Assembly (NCBI GenBank): GCA_027625095.1
Contig: JAQBXN010000026.1
Location: 1 to 64,000 of the forward strand
Direction of reading: 5' to 3'
DNA: 64,000 nt
Source of the DNA: Planctomycetota bacterium
GTDB lineage: Bacteria; Planctomycetota; PUPC01; JACPCR01
Shown here: positions 53,956 through 62,994 of the stretch, piece by piece
Numbering within the stretch: the first letter of the stretch is position 1
Layout: each line of letters opens with the position of its first letter
The notes under the pieces: generated by a model
Told to the model about the DNA's origin: nothing
What the model saw: the letters and a program-made list of their open reading frames with translations, nothing else
Databases searched by the model: none
Translations under genes and position numbers: made by a program

Positions 53956-55418
53956 TGAATTTCGAAGATTTAACGGCCACCGCGCTGGTACAGAAGATTC
54001 GCCAGAAGGATATTTCGGCAGCCGAAGCGGTCGCCGGCTCTCTGGCGCAGATCCGAAAGCATGACGGCCAGATCAAGGCGTTCATCAATGTTTGTGAAAA
54101 CGCGGAAGAAAAGGCAAAGAGAATCGACAAAAGACTGGCGGCCGGCGAGGACGTTGGCCCGCTTGCCGGAGTGCCTATTGCGTTGAAGGACAATATGTGT
54201 GTTCAGGGCGTTCCCACCACATGTGGGTCTAAAATCCTTGAGAAATGGATGACGCCGTACGACGCCAACGTGACCGAGCTGCTGGAACAGGCCGGCGCTG
54301 TCATTGTCGGCAAGACGAACATGGACGAATTCGCCATGGGGTCCTCGACCGAAAACTCCGGCCTGATGGTGACGCGCAATCCGTGGAATACGGAATACGC
54401 TCCCGGCGGTTCCAGTGGAGGCTCGGCCGCGGCAGTTGTTGCAGGCATGGTGCCTTTGGCATTGGGTTCGGATACTGGTGGTTCGATCCGGCAGCCGGCA
54501 GCGTTCTGTGGGATTACTGGAGCTAAGCCGACGTATGGGCGTGTCTCAAGATATGGATTGGTCGCATTCGGTTCGTCGCTCGACCAGATTGGGCCGCTGT
54601 CCCGTGACGTGCGCGATAACGCGCTGCTGCTGCAAGTTATCTCTGGTCATGATTCCCGTGATTCCACTTCGGCGAACCTTGATGTGCCTGATTATCTCGC
54701 TTCACTCGAAGGTTCGATTGAAGGCTTGAAGATAGGGATACCGAAGGAATATTTTGTCGACGGTATGTCACCGGACGTCGCCGCTGCAACGGACGCGGCG
54801 ATCGAAACCTTGAGATCGCTCGGCGCCGAGATTCGCCAAATCTCCATGCCGCACACTCAGTATGCGGTTGCGGTCTACTACATCATCGCGACGGCCGAGG
54901 CGAGTTCGAATCTCGCACGATATGACGGGGTGCATTACGGTTTCCGTTCGCAGAATGCGGAGGACATGATCGGCGTCTACACCAAGAGCCGCCGGGAAGC
55001 GTTTGGCGATGAGGTGAAGCGACGCATCATGCTTGGCACATTCGCTTTGAGCGCAGAGACCTACGAGGCCTATTACGTGAAGGCCGCCAAGGTGCGTAAA
55101 CTCATGCGAGAGGATTTTGATAACGCGTTTGAACAGGTCGACTGCATCCTCAGCCCGACGTCGCCTTCGCCGGCCTTCAAGATCGGCGAGCTCGTCGATG
55201 ACCCTCTGCAAATGTATCTGTCAGACATCATGACGCTGAGTCTGAACCTGGCTGGTCTGCCTGGTATTTCTGTGCCGTGCGGGTTCAGCGCGGAAGGCCT
55301 TCCGCTGGGACTGCAACTCATGGGTAAGCCCTGGGATGAGGCCACCATTCTGCGGGCCGCATATGCGTTTCAACAGACCACAGATTTTCTGAGGCGGCCC
55401 AGGCTGAACTCGGAATAA
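53955..55418 (+). CDS. gatA: Asp-tRNA(Asn)/Glu-tRNA(Gln) amidotransferase subunit A
   Basis: A 487-residue amidase-signature enzyme that makes ammonia from glutamine for transfer to mischarged tRNA. The catalytic triad is intact: Lys78 (PIALKDN), Ser153 in the GGSSGGSA loop (cis-Ser) and nucleophile Ser177 in GSDTGGSIRQ, at the spacing of known GatA proteins. Start and stop are coupled to gatC (TAATG). gatB follows after 14 bases. The complete gatCAB operon predicts that glutaminyl- and/or asparaginyl-tRNA is made by the indirect route, though no glnS or asnS evidence lies in the window. Confidence 0.96.
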   Translation: MNFEDLTATALVQKIRQKDISAAEAVAGSLAQIRKHDGQIKAFINVCENAEEKAKRIDKRLAAGEDVGPLAGVPIALKDNMCVQGVPTTCGSKILEKWMTPYDANVTELLEQAGAVIVGKTNMDEFAMGSSTENSGLMVTRNPWNTEYAPGGSSGGSAAAVVAGMVPLALGSDTGGSIRQPAAFCGITGAKPTYGRVSRYGLVAFGSSLDQIGPLSRDVRDNALLLQVISGHDSRDSTSANLDVPDYLASLEGSIEGLKIGIPKEYFVDGMSPDVAAATDAAIETLRSLGAEIRQISMPHTQYAVAVYYIIATAEASSNLARYDGVHYGFRSQNAEDMIGVYTKSRREAFGDEVKRRIMLGTFALSAETYEAYYVKAAKVRKLMREDFDNAFEQVDCILSPTSPSPAFKIGELVDDPLQMYLSDIMTLSLNLAGLPGISVPCGFSAEGLPLGLQLMGKPWDEATILRAAYAFQQTTDFLRRPRLNSE

Positions 55419-55432
55419 AGGAAATTAGCACC

Positions 55433-56872
55433 ATGGGGAAGTACGAAATCGTAATCGGTATGGAGTTGCACACTCAGCTCAAGACCAAGACCAAACTCTT
55501 CTGCGGCTGCAGCACCGAGTTTGGGGCTGCCCCCAACTCCCAGACATGCCCAGTTTGCCTCGGTTTGCCGGGCGTCCTGCCGGTGATGAACAAGAAAGCC
55601 TTTGAACTGTCATTGAAAGCCGCAGTCGCGCTTAACTGCAAAATCGATCTCGAGACGACCTGGGACCGCAAGAATTACTATTACCCGGACCAACCGAAGA
55701 ATTTTCAGATTTCGCAGAACTACCATTGCCTGGGCGTGGACGGCTTCGTCGAGATAGAGGTAGACGGCGCCATCAAAAGAATCGGGATCGACAACATCCA
55801 TCTCGAGGAAGATGCTGGAAAGCTCATGCATCCTGAAGGTTCGAACGTGGACTTCAGCAAGGTGGATCTAAACCGCACCGGCCAGCCGCTCGCCGAAATC
55901 GTAACCAAGCCTGATATGCGCAGCATTGAGGATGCAAAGGCTTACATGGAGACGATGCGCCTTTTCCTTCTGCACCTCGATCTATCCGACTGCAAGATGC
56001 AAGAGGGCTCGCTTCGCTTCGAGCCGAGCGTCTCTTTGCGACCCTTCGGCCAGGAGAAATACGGAAACCGCGTCGAGGTAAAGAATGTGAACTCGGTCAA
56101 GTTCGTGGTGTTGGCACTGGAATACGAAATAGCGCGTCAGACTCAGATTCTTGACAGCGGTGGAACAGTCGCCCAGGAAACTGTGCTGTATGACGAGTTC
56201 AGAAATGAAACCCGGCCGATGCGGCGCAAAGAAGAATCCCACGATTATCGGTATTTTCCAGAGCCGGACCTTGTTCCAGCGACCGTAACGGAAGACCAGA
56301 TTATCGAAGTCCGTTCGGCTATGCCTGAGTTGCCCCTCGCCAAGAAGCACAGATTTATCGAGCAATACGAACTTCCGGCCTATGACGCGGAAGTCCTCGC
56401 CGATGATCCCGGTATAGCGGCCTGGTTCGAATCCTGTGCGAAGCTGCACAGTGACGCCAAGGCCGTGAGCAACCTCATCATGAACGACGTGATGAAGGAG
56501 CTGAACAGCCGGAAGATTTCGATAGAGGAATTTCCGGTTGGCGTCGAAGCTGCGGCGGATCTGCTGCGCCGTGTGGAGGCCGGCGAGGTGAGCAAGAATA
56601 AGGGCAAGGAGGTTTTCGCCGAGATGGCTGCTTCCGGCAAGAACCCTGGGGACATCATCGAACAGAAAGGAATGCGCCAAATCGGTGACAGCGATGCAGT
56701 GCGCAAAATGGTAGAGGACGCCATCGCCCAGAATCCACAAGCCGCTGAGCAATACAAGAGCGGCAAGGGCAAAGCCAAAGGCGCATTGGTGGGCAGTGTC
56801 ATGAAGGTTTCCAAAGGCAAAGCCGATCCCCAGCTTGTGAACCAACTCATCGATGAAATTGTTCTAGGTTAG
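55433..56872 (+). CDS. gatB: Asp-tRNA(Asn)/Glu-tRNA(Gln) amidotransferase subunit B
   Basis: A 479-residue subunit that binds the mischarged tRNA and activates its carboxyl group with ATP. The start EIVIGMELHTQLKTKTKLFC, the Cys-rich NSQTCPVCLGLPG (probable zinc site), the YYYPDQPKNFQISQ loop and the tail domain with ASGKNPGDIIEQKGM and NPQAAEQYKSGKGKAKG are all standard. The spacer from gatA holds an AAAGGA ribosome site. A palindromic repeat follows 16 bases after the stop codon and may end the operon transcript. Confidence 0.96.
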   Translation: MGKYEIVIGMELHTQLKTKTKLFCGCSTEFGAAPNSQTCPVCLGLPGVLPVMNKKAFELSLKAAVALNCKIDLETTWDRKNYYYPDQPKNFQISQNYHCLGVDGFVEIEVDGAIKRIGIDNIHLEEDAGKLMHPEGSNVDFSKVDLNRTGQPLAEIVTKPDMRSIEDAKAYMETMRLFLLHLDLSDCKMQEGSLRFEPSVSLRPFGQEKYGNRVEVKNVNSVKFVVLALEYEIARQTQILDSGGTVAQETVLYDEFRNETRPMRRKEESHDYRYFPEPDLVPATVTEDQIIEVRSAMPELPLAKKHRFIEQYELPAYDAEVLADDPGIAAWFESCAKLHSDAKAVSNLIMNDVMKELNSRKISIEEFPVGVEAAADLLRRVEAGEVSKNKGKEVFAEMAASGKNPGDIIEQKGMRQIGDSDAVRKMVEDAIAQNPQAAEQYKSGKGKAKGALVGSVMKVSKGKADPQLVNQLIDEIVLG

Positions 56873-56887
56873 TTTCTGAAAAAAACT

Positions 56888-56954
56888 GTAGCCGAAGTCG
56901 CAAGAGTTCGGGCACTGGAGGCATCAAGCCCCGAATTCTTGCGAATCCGGCTAC
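56888..56954. repeat. Palindrome of a GTAGCCGGATTCGC-type sequence
   Basis: Left arm 56888-56912 and right arm 56930-56954 pair at 22 of 25 positions (GTAGCCG...TTCGGG against its complement). It lies directly after gatB. Sequences of the form GTAGCCGGATTCGCAAGAATTC recur in planctomycete and related genomes; that is from memory. It may also act as a terminator, although no T tract follows. Confidence 0.65.
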
Positions 56955-56994
56955 CCACACACTGTAATTCTAAGCCCCTCTTTTGTGAGAAGTG

Positions 56995-57040
56995 GGGGCC
57001 AGGTTAGATTTTCCTTTCGACGGTGCCCCAACCTGGCACC
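56995..57040. repeat. REP-like palindrome GGGGCCAGGTT / AACCTGGCACC
   Basis: Arms 56995-57005 and 57030-57040 match at 10 of 11 positions with a 24-base loop (AGATTTTCCTTTCGACGGTGCCCC). The shape is that of the palindromes moved by REP-associated transposases, but no such transposase gene lies in the window. It overlaps an in-frame extension of the next gene (from 57023), one reason to reject that start. Confidence 0.6.
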
Positions 57041-57058
57041 TCCTTCCGAACCGGCAAA

Positions 57059-60000
57059 ATGCAATCCATCTATTTTCTGACTTTCATGTGGATTCTGCAG
57101 GGCCCCCTCTTCTCAGAGGAGTGGAACGCTGCCGATGCGCCTCACTTTGTTTTTCGGTGTGAATTCCAATCTGCCGGGAAGAAAAAGCCCACAGAAGTAA
57201 AGTTCCGCGGAAACAACAAAGCCATCACGATTCGGCTTTATAGCGCGCATCTTGAATTCAACGATACAGCCAGGCAAAACCCTGTTCGTATTCCATTCGC
57301 AAAAGAGGAAACCCATTCACTCTGGGCAGTCATTCAAGACGGCAATTCTTATCTGGCTCTGGATGGGCAGAGGCAGGCGACCTGGAACTTCGACCTCGGT
57401 TCGAAGCCTGAACTGAGTCTGGTAAGCGGCGATGCAGTAAATCTGTCCCAGCGGCCCCGAATCCAGCCGCTTGCGGGCTTCCTGGTCGCAGACGATTTTA
57501 TGCGAACGAATCAGGAACAGCCGTTCTGGAAACCCGCGTCCGGCGGGTGGGGAATTCAGGCGTCGCACACACCCGACCAGGCCTCGAATGCGTTCCAATA
57601 TTTTGGAAAGTCGACGGCTCAAATGGACAAAGCCTGGCTGGGTTCAACTACAGAACCGGCTGTTGCGGTGAATCAGCTCACCTATTGGTTCTCGATGGAT
57701 TATAGAGTCGGTGTCTCTTTGAGAATCGATGATCCAACAGCCGCGGCAGGTATCATCTTCTATGCACAGAACGACAGTAACTATCATTTGCTCAGGTGGA
57801 GTCAGGGGGAACTCCAAGTCTGTCATGTGAGGGATGACATACCTGAAATGCTGACGAAAACTTCACTACCATGCACGAGTGGTGGGTGGTACCGGCTGGA
57901 GGCAGCAATCTTTCGGGGCCGGATTGCAGCATACCTGGATGGCAATCGAGTGTTGGAGTTCCCTGCCGAAGCGGAGAAGGCGGATATCGGATTGACTGCC
58001 GGTAAGGTCGGCCTTTTCGTCCAGTCCCAGTCGGGAGTTTGGTTCGACGACGTTTTCGTTCAGTCCATCAGGGAACTGCCGGGCCCTGCCATAGATCGCC
58101 CCCTCGGGCCCGGAGAGAAGAGTAGTGCAGATTTCAGCGACAAGCTTTTCGCTACCGACGGCCATATGCGCAGCTGGGCCCACCCTCGGGCCCTTTGGGA
58201 AGAAGGTGCGGATGGCCTCCATTGGTTCGCGACCGATCTCTACAACGATTTTAACTTCAAGTGGAAAGCACCCAGTCAGCCGCCGACACAGGGGAAGGTT
58301 GCCTTTCTTTGCCAGCGTGGAAATCGAGAATCCGGTTATCTCTTTGAATGGAATTCCGGCCAGGCGCGGTTGATGCACCAGGGCAAAGTTGTTGCTGAGT
58401 CAAAGGGAAACCAGCCGGAATTGCAGTCGCTCACAGCGACGGCTGAGAAAGGGGAACTGTCTGTTCTCGCACCAGGAATATCGCTTCAGACAAAGTTGGA
58501 TTCGCCTGTCAGCGGAACCATTTCCGCAGATTTGGGACGCACCTCAGGCTGGCGTCTCCGCAACGCTGACTGGCGCGATGAAGCCCAGGTCACCTCATCT
58601 CATTTGAAACAGTATGCGTTCGATTCCGCGCCCACGGCCTGGCTGCCGATGACGGGAACGTGGCAATCGACCAATCGCTGGGCATGTGTGCCGATGTGGT
58701 CTTTCTTCGGCGGGCGCGGGGTGGAAAATGCCATCATTTGGAACAAGAGACGTATCGAGGGCGACTTTGATCTGGAGGTGGCTTTTGCCCCCATGGAGGG
58801 CTCGACCCAGCGAATGCATTTCTCTTTTCCGATGACTTTGAACATCACCTTTGCGGCAGATGGGCAAACCCTCGACAGTGGCTACAACCTCGTTTTCGGA
58901 ACGGTCGATCTGCCATCACAGCTCTACCGAAACGAAAAAATCGTTGCCAGCAACAACAGCTTCCTGATACCAGGCCTGCGTTTACAAAGGCTGGAACTCT
59001 ATCATTCCGTCACAGTTGTCTGGCAGCGGGTGCGAATTCGGCGGAAGGGTGGACTCATTCAAATCTTTGCCGCCAAGTTTAGTCTCCAGGGGGAAGAACT
59101 GGGATACCAGAACCTGCTTGAATACACGGACCCATCACCGCTGAATGGCGACCGTTTTGCATTCTGGACTTGGGGTAAGAACGGAATGGCTATCGCCAAA
59201 GTCCGGCTTTCCTATGCGAAATCCCCTGGCACCTTTTTGTGCACCGAGAAGGCAGCTTTTCAAAATGGAGTTGCGTTCCACCAGGTGATTCGCAGAGGCC
59301 CGCTCGATCCTGCCAAAGAAGGCCTCCTGAAATTTCGCTGTCAGATATCTCCCAAACAGAATCTCGGGCTTTTCATACGCCGGAGGCAGGAACTCGGTCA
59401 GTTCATCCTCTGCGGGGCTGAATCCTACCGAACCGGGGCCATTCCGTTGGGTAAGCTCAGCACTGCAGCCGATGGCGGGTGGCATGAAGTAAATGTCGAC
59501 ATTCGCTCAGCACTCAAGATTGCCTGCCCGGACGATCCCGACCGGGTGATAGATGAAGTCTTCATTGGTTCGCCGCTGAACACCGTCCAGGAAATTGGCG
59601 GCTTAGGCGTCAATCGCCAGGACGCTTCCTGCGAGGTGGCCGACGTATCTTTTGGCCAGTCAAATGCGCCTGAGGTCGCCGCCGAGTTACCATCACCAAT
59701 CATCGCGATTCACGGCCGCGTACCGCTCAACGACTTTGAATCGGGTCCTGGCGAGTGGCAGACATACGGCGGCAGCGATGGGGCTTTGCTTTGGCGTGAT
59801 CCTTCGAACCCATCGAAGGGAAAGAAGAGCTTACGACTCTGGAACAGGGAGATCGGTGGGCCTGCCGGGGCACGCATCACACGAACGCCATTCAACGCGC
59901 AGTTGTTTCCACTTATTCAATTTGATTATCGATTCCCCTTCGATCTCGAGCAAAATCTTATCTTGCGCTCCGGCGACAAGACTTTCGAAATCCATCTCAC

Positions 60001-61312
60001 GGGTGTGGGCAGTTCCTGGCCCGTCATCGCTAACGCGTCGATCACAGCCGATGGCAACTGGCACACGGCATCCATCAATCTTGAAGCTGCACTCCGCACT
60101 TACCTGGGCGGGAATGGCCCCCTTCCCGTGGACGAGATACTTCTTGCCGACAGTGAACGGATGGGGAACAGGCAGGACGTGGTTTATCACATCGACGACT
60201 TCTGCCTGGTTCCTACAGTTTCGAAGACAGTCCTGAGTCGATTCAATTTTTCTATTCCGGGCCACGAGGTGATCGAGTTCAGCCACGTTTTCGATGAGAA
60301 GCCAGACACTGTTCCAGCAACGACCGCGTCCGGCAAGAGTGATCGGCTGGAAGCTGTAGTGCCAGCCGAAGTGACCTGGCTGCACGTGCGCGTGAAGTCG
60401 AAAGAGGGGGCATGGTCAGCCACCTGTCATTTGCCACTCATCGTGCGTGAGCAACTTGGAGAACTTTTGCCAGACCGGCGGGACAAGACTCCGAAGCAGG
60501 AACTGATTACCTACGTTCCTTCGGACAGATTCTGCTTCTACGACTACGAGGGTGAGACGAAAGAGCAGGACTCGCCAGTGAGACTTGAATCCGATGGCCT
60601 CGACGACTCGATGTTGAACACCTGCATACGTCGTTGTACCTGGGTTGACCCGTATCCGTTTGATGGAGCCAGCGGAAACACCTGCATTCAGTCGGAAAAC
60701 GTCTTTCCGGGCGACTATTTCAGTATGTTCATCCACAAAGGCCCGTGGGACATTCGTCGCTATCCATATATCGCCTTCGACTACAAATTCGAAGATCCCG
60801 GCTGCAATTTCGACCTGGCCGCGCTCTTGAACAAAGAACTGTTCGTCCTCGAGTGGGCATCGCCGGGGTTTGAATACTTCCAGCCTTACAAAGTCACGCG
60901 GCTGGCCACCCCGGAACGAGATCGCAATTGGCATCACCTCGAAATAAATCTCCTGGACCTCCTGAAAGAACATGGCCGAATTACGAACGACGCCATCCCA
61001 CTGTTCGTTGAGCAACTCAGCACGTGGACGATGCACGGCAGCCAGGTCGGTCAAAAATTCAGAATCGATAATCTCGCAATTTATTCGCGCAAAGGGAGGA
61101 GCCCGGAATTTCGATGGGCGTCTGAGGCCAACAAGCACCTCAGTTACATGCTGAGTAATGAGAAGGGCGAAGTTTTCAAAAGCGAAGTAACAGGCAGGCA
61201 CTCTGTGGTGATCAAAGATTTAGCGCCGGGAAACTGGACCTTCAGCTTGTGGCAAATCATAAAGGATGGGCCAGCCTCAAAGCTTGCAGAACGCAAGTTT
61301 GTTATTGAATGA
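57059..61312 (+). CDS. Very large secreted beta-rich protein, function unknown
   Basis: A 1417-residue exported protein from the ATG at 57059, where a signal peptide begins (MQSIYFLTFMWILQGPLFSEEW). The body is an array of beta-sandwich modules in the concanavalin/LamG and jelly-roll style: WFSMDYRVGVSLRIDD and GLFVQSQSGVWFDDVFV in the first third, KRRIEGDFDLEVAF in the middle, then two related modules in the last third (RVPLNDFESGPGEWQTYGG; PYIAFDYKFEDPGCNFD), each with a WHxxxINL strand (NWHTASINLEAAL; NWHHLEINLLDLL). No catalytic motif was recognised. It may bind or attack a polysaccharide at the surface. Confidence 0.72.
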   Translation: MQSIYFLTFMWILQGPLFSEEWNAADAPHFVFRCEFQSAGKKKPTEVKFRGNNKAITIRLYSAHLEFNDTARQNPVRIPFAKEETHSLWAVIQDGNSYLALDGQRQATWNFDLGSKPELSLVSGDAVNLSQRPRIQPLAGFLVADDFMRTNQEQPFWKPASGGWGIQASHTPDQASNAFQYFGKSTAQMDKAWLGSTTEPAVAVNQLTYWFSMDYRVGVSLRIDDPTAAAGIIFYAQNDSNYHLLRWSQGELQVCHVRDDIPEMLTKTSLPCTSGGWYRLEAAIFRGRIAAYLDGNRVLEFPAEAEKADIGLTAGKVGLFVQSQSGVWFDDVFVQSIRELPGPAIDRPLGPGEKSSADFSDKLFATDGHMRSWAHPRALWEEGADGLHWFATDLYNDFNFKWKAPSQPPTQGKVAFLCQRGNRESGYLFEWNSGQARLMHQGKVVAESKGNQPELQSLTATAEKGELSVLAPGISLQTKLDSPVSGTISADLGRTSGWRLRNADWRDEAQVTSSHLKQYAFDSAPTAWLPMTGTWQSTNRWACVPMWSFFGGRGVENAIIWNKRRIEGDFDLEVAFAPMEGSTQRMHFSFPMTLNITFAADGQTLDSGYNLVFGTVDLPSQLYRNEKIVASNNSFLIPGLRLQRLELYHSVTVVWQRVRIRRKGGLIQIFAAKFSLQGEELGYQNLLEYTDPSPLNGDRFAFWTWGKNGMAIAKVRLSYAKSPGTFLCTEKAAFQNGVAFHQVIRRGPLDPAKEGLLKFRCQISPKQNLGLFIRRRQELGQFILCGAESYRTGAIPLGKLSTAADGGWHEVNVDIRSALKIACPDDPDRVIDEVFIGSPLNTVQEIGGLGVNRQDASCEVADVSFGQSNAPEVAAELPSPIIAIHGRVPLNDFESGPGEWQTYGGSDGALLWRDPSNPSKGKKSLRLWNREIGGPAGARITRTPFNAQLFPLIQFDYRFPFDLEQNLILRSGDKTFEIHLTGVGSSWPVIANASITADGNWHTASINLEAALRTYLGGNGPLPVDEILLADSERMGNRQDVVYHIDDFCLVPTVSKTVLSRFNFSIPGHEVIEFSHVFDEKPDTVPATTASGKSDRLEAVVPAEVTWLHVRVKSKEGAWSATCHLPLIVREQLGELLPDRRDKTPKQELITYVPSDRFCFYDYEGETKEQDSPVRLESDGLDDSMLNTCIRRCTWVDPYPFDGASGNTCIQSENVFPGDYFSMFIHKGPWDIRRYPYIAFDYKFEDPGCNFDLAALLNKELFVLEWASPGFEYFQPYKVTRLATPERDRNWHHLEINLLDLLKEHGRITNDAIPLFVEQLSTWTMHGSQVGQKFRIDNLAIYSRKGRSPEFRWASEANKHLSYMLSNEKGEVFKSEVTGRHSVVIKDLAPGNWTFSLWQIIKDGPASKLAERKFVIE

Positions 61313-61348
61313 CATTGTCGTGAAGGCCTGAGGTTTTGAATACATCCC

Positions 61349-62773
61349 TCATGCAAGCAGCCCTTCAATCACATTACCGTGTACATCGGTCAGGCGGTGG
61401 TTTCGGCCCTGGAACTTGTAAGTCAGTCTTTTGTGATCAACTCCGAGGCAGTGGAGCATGGTGGCGTGGAGGTCGTGGACGTGCACCGGGTTTTCGACAA
61501 TGTTGTAACTATAGTCATCCGATGTCCCGTAGGTGAGGCCGGGCCTGATTCCGCCTCCGGCCATCCAGACTGAAAAGCAACGGGGATGGTGGTCGCGACC
61601 GTAATTGGTTTCGGAGAGTTTTCCCTGGCAATAGACGGTGCGTCCGAATTCTCCACTCCAGACAATCAGAGTGTCTTCGAGCAGTCCCCGTGCCTTCAGA
61701 TCTTTGATAAGCGCAGCGGAGGGCTGATCCGTATCACGGCACTGAAGGCTGTGATCCGAAGGTAGATTGAAATGCTGGTCCCATCCACGGTGAAAGATCT
61801 GAACAAAACGGACTCCGCGTTCGCTCAGCCGGCGAGCGAGCAGGCAATTGGCTGCGTAAGTGCCCGGCTTGCGAGAGTCTGGGCCGTACATTTCAAATAC
61901 TGATTCGGGTTCGTTCGAAATATCCATCAGATCCGGCACGGAAGTCTGCATGCGAAAGGCCATTTCATATTGAGCAATGCGGGCTAGGGTCTCAGGATTT
62001 TGGTCTGCATCCTGCCGAATTAGATTCAACTCAGCGATGGTATCCAGCATCTTTCGCCGCCGATTTGCAGTGATGCCAGGTGGATTGGAGAGATAGAGTA
62101 CCGGATCCCCCGAGCTGCGGAAGTTGACCGCCTGGTGCTGTGAGGGCAGGAATCCGCTTCCCCACAATCTGGCGTAAAGCGCCTGCGAATCTCGTTTTGC
62201 ACTCCCTTCAGAGACCATTACCACATAAGCGGGTAGGTTCTGGTTGCTGCTGCCGAGACCGTAGCTCATCCAGGCACCCACACTTGGGCGGCCCGGCTGC
62301 TGGCTGCCTGTCTGGAAAAAGGTGATGGCTGGGTCGTGATTAATGGCCTCGGTATGGAGCGTTCGAACGACGCAAATATCGTCAGCCACCTCAGCGAGAT
62401 GAGGAAGCAGTGCACTTATCTCTGTGCCGGACTCTCCATGTTTCTTGAATTCAAAACCGCTCGATGCTGTCGGGAAATTCTTCTGGCCTGAGGTCATGCC
62501 CGTGAGACGCTGGCCTTTCCGAATGGAATCGGGCAGGTCAGTGCCTTGAAGTTTCTTGAGCCCGGGCTTGTGGTCGAACAAATCGATCTGCGAAGGAGCG
62601 CCCGATTGAAAAAGGTAAATAACGCGTTTCGCCCTTGGCACTAAGTTGGGAAGGGCCGTGGCGAAGAGCTCAGGGTGCAGCAGGGAGGATAAGGCGACCG
62701 ATCCAATACCGGCCGCGGAGTTCAGGAACTGTCGGCGGGTAAGTGTTTGAGTAAGATCTCGATAGGTTTGCAT
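61349..62773 (-). CDS. DUF1501 protein, Tat-exported (third, without partner)
   Basis: A 474-residue DUF1501 protein with leader TRRQFLNSA (RR at 13-14), [39 protein letters not shown] and [17 protein letters not shown], and the ending [15 protein letters not shown]. Unlike the copies at 21582 and 35011 it has no DUF1549/DUF1553 gene beside it: a 1417-residue protein lies convergent downstream and the PilT-like gene divergent upstream. A partner could still lie elsewhere in the genome. It resembles the second copy more than the first by its C-terminal motif. Confidence 0.93.
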   Translation of the reverse strand: MQTYRDLTQTLTRRQFLNSAAGIGSVALSSLLHPELFATALPNLVPRAKRVIYLFQSGAPSQIDLFDHKPGLKKLQGTDLPDSIRKGQRLTGMTSGQKNFPTASSGFEFKKHGESGTEISALLPHLAEVADDICVVRTLHTEAINHDPAITFFQTGSQQPGRPSVGAWMSYGLGSSNQNLPAYVVMVSEGSAKRDSQALYARLWGSGFLPSQHQAVNFRSSGDPVLYLSNPPGITANRRRKMLDTIAELNLIRQDADQNPETLARIAQYEMAFRMQTSVPDLMDISNEPESVFEMYGPDSRKPGTYAANCLLARRLSERGVRFVQIFHRGWDQHFNLPSDHSLQCRDTDQPSAALIKDLKARGLLEDTLIVWSGEFGRTVYCQGKLSETNYGRDHHPRCFSVWMAGGGIRPGLTYGTSDDYSYNIVENPVHVHDLHATMLHCLGVDHKRLTYKFQGRNHRLTDVHGNVIEGLLA

Positions 62774-62909
62774 GTTCTGGTTCCTGGTTGCGGTCGGCCT
62801 GGGCCTTGAAAACGCTTGCCTGAGGCAAAATAAGAATTTTTTTTCAAGTTTCCAGTGTCTCAGCTTGTCAGCACATAGCGAAGATCGGTCAGTCGGCCAT
62901 TCCGATGTT

Positions 62910-62939
62910 TGACGCTTTCCCCTTTGTCTGTGTATAAAT
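62910..62939 (+). promoter_or_regulatory. Sigma-70-like promoter ahead of the PilT-like gene
   Basis: TTGACG at 62910-62915 (five of six consensus bases) and TATAAA at 62934-62939 (five of six) are 18 bases apart. Transcription would start near 62946, giving a leader of about 50 bases to the ATG at 62995. It is the clearest promoter in the window. No ribosome site is obvious in the leader. Confidence 0.6.
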
Positions 62940-62994
62940 CTTCGCAGAGGGAATACGCGGCGACAGGTCCTAATTCATTTCGAGCAATGCAGCC

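Noticed and set aside
55982-56845. A 287-residue minus-strand open frame
   Set aside because: Antisense to gatB, a well-recognised gene.
57023-57058. Twelve-residue N-terminal extension of the 1417-residue protein
   Set aside because: It overlaps a palindromic repeat and places residues before the signal peptide.
60416-61201. A 261-residue minus-strand open frame
   Set aside because: Antisense to the 1417-residue secreted protein; no ribosome site or motif.
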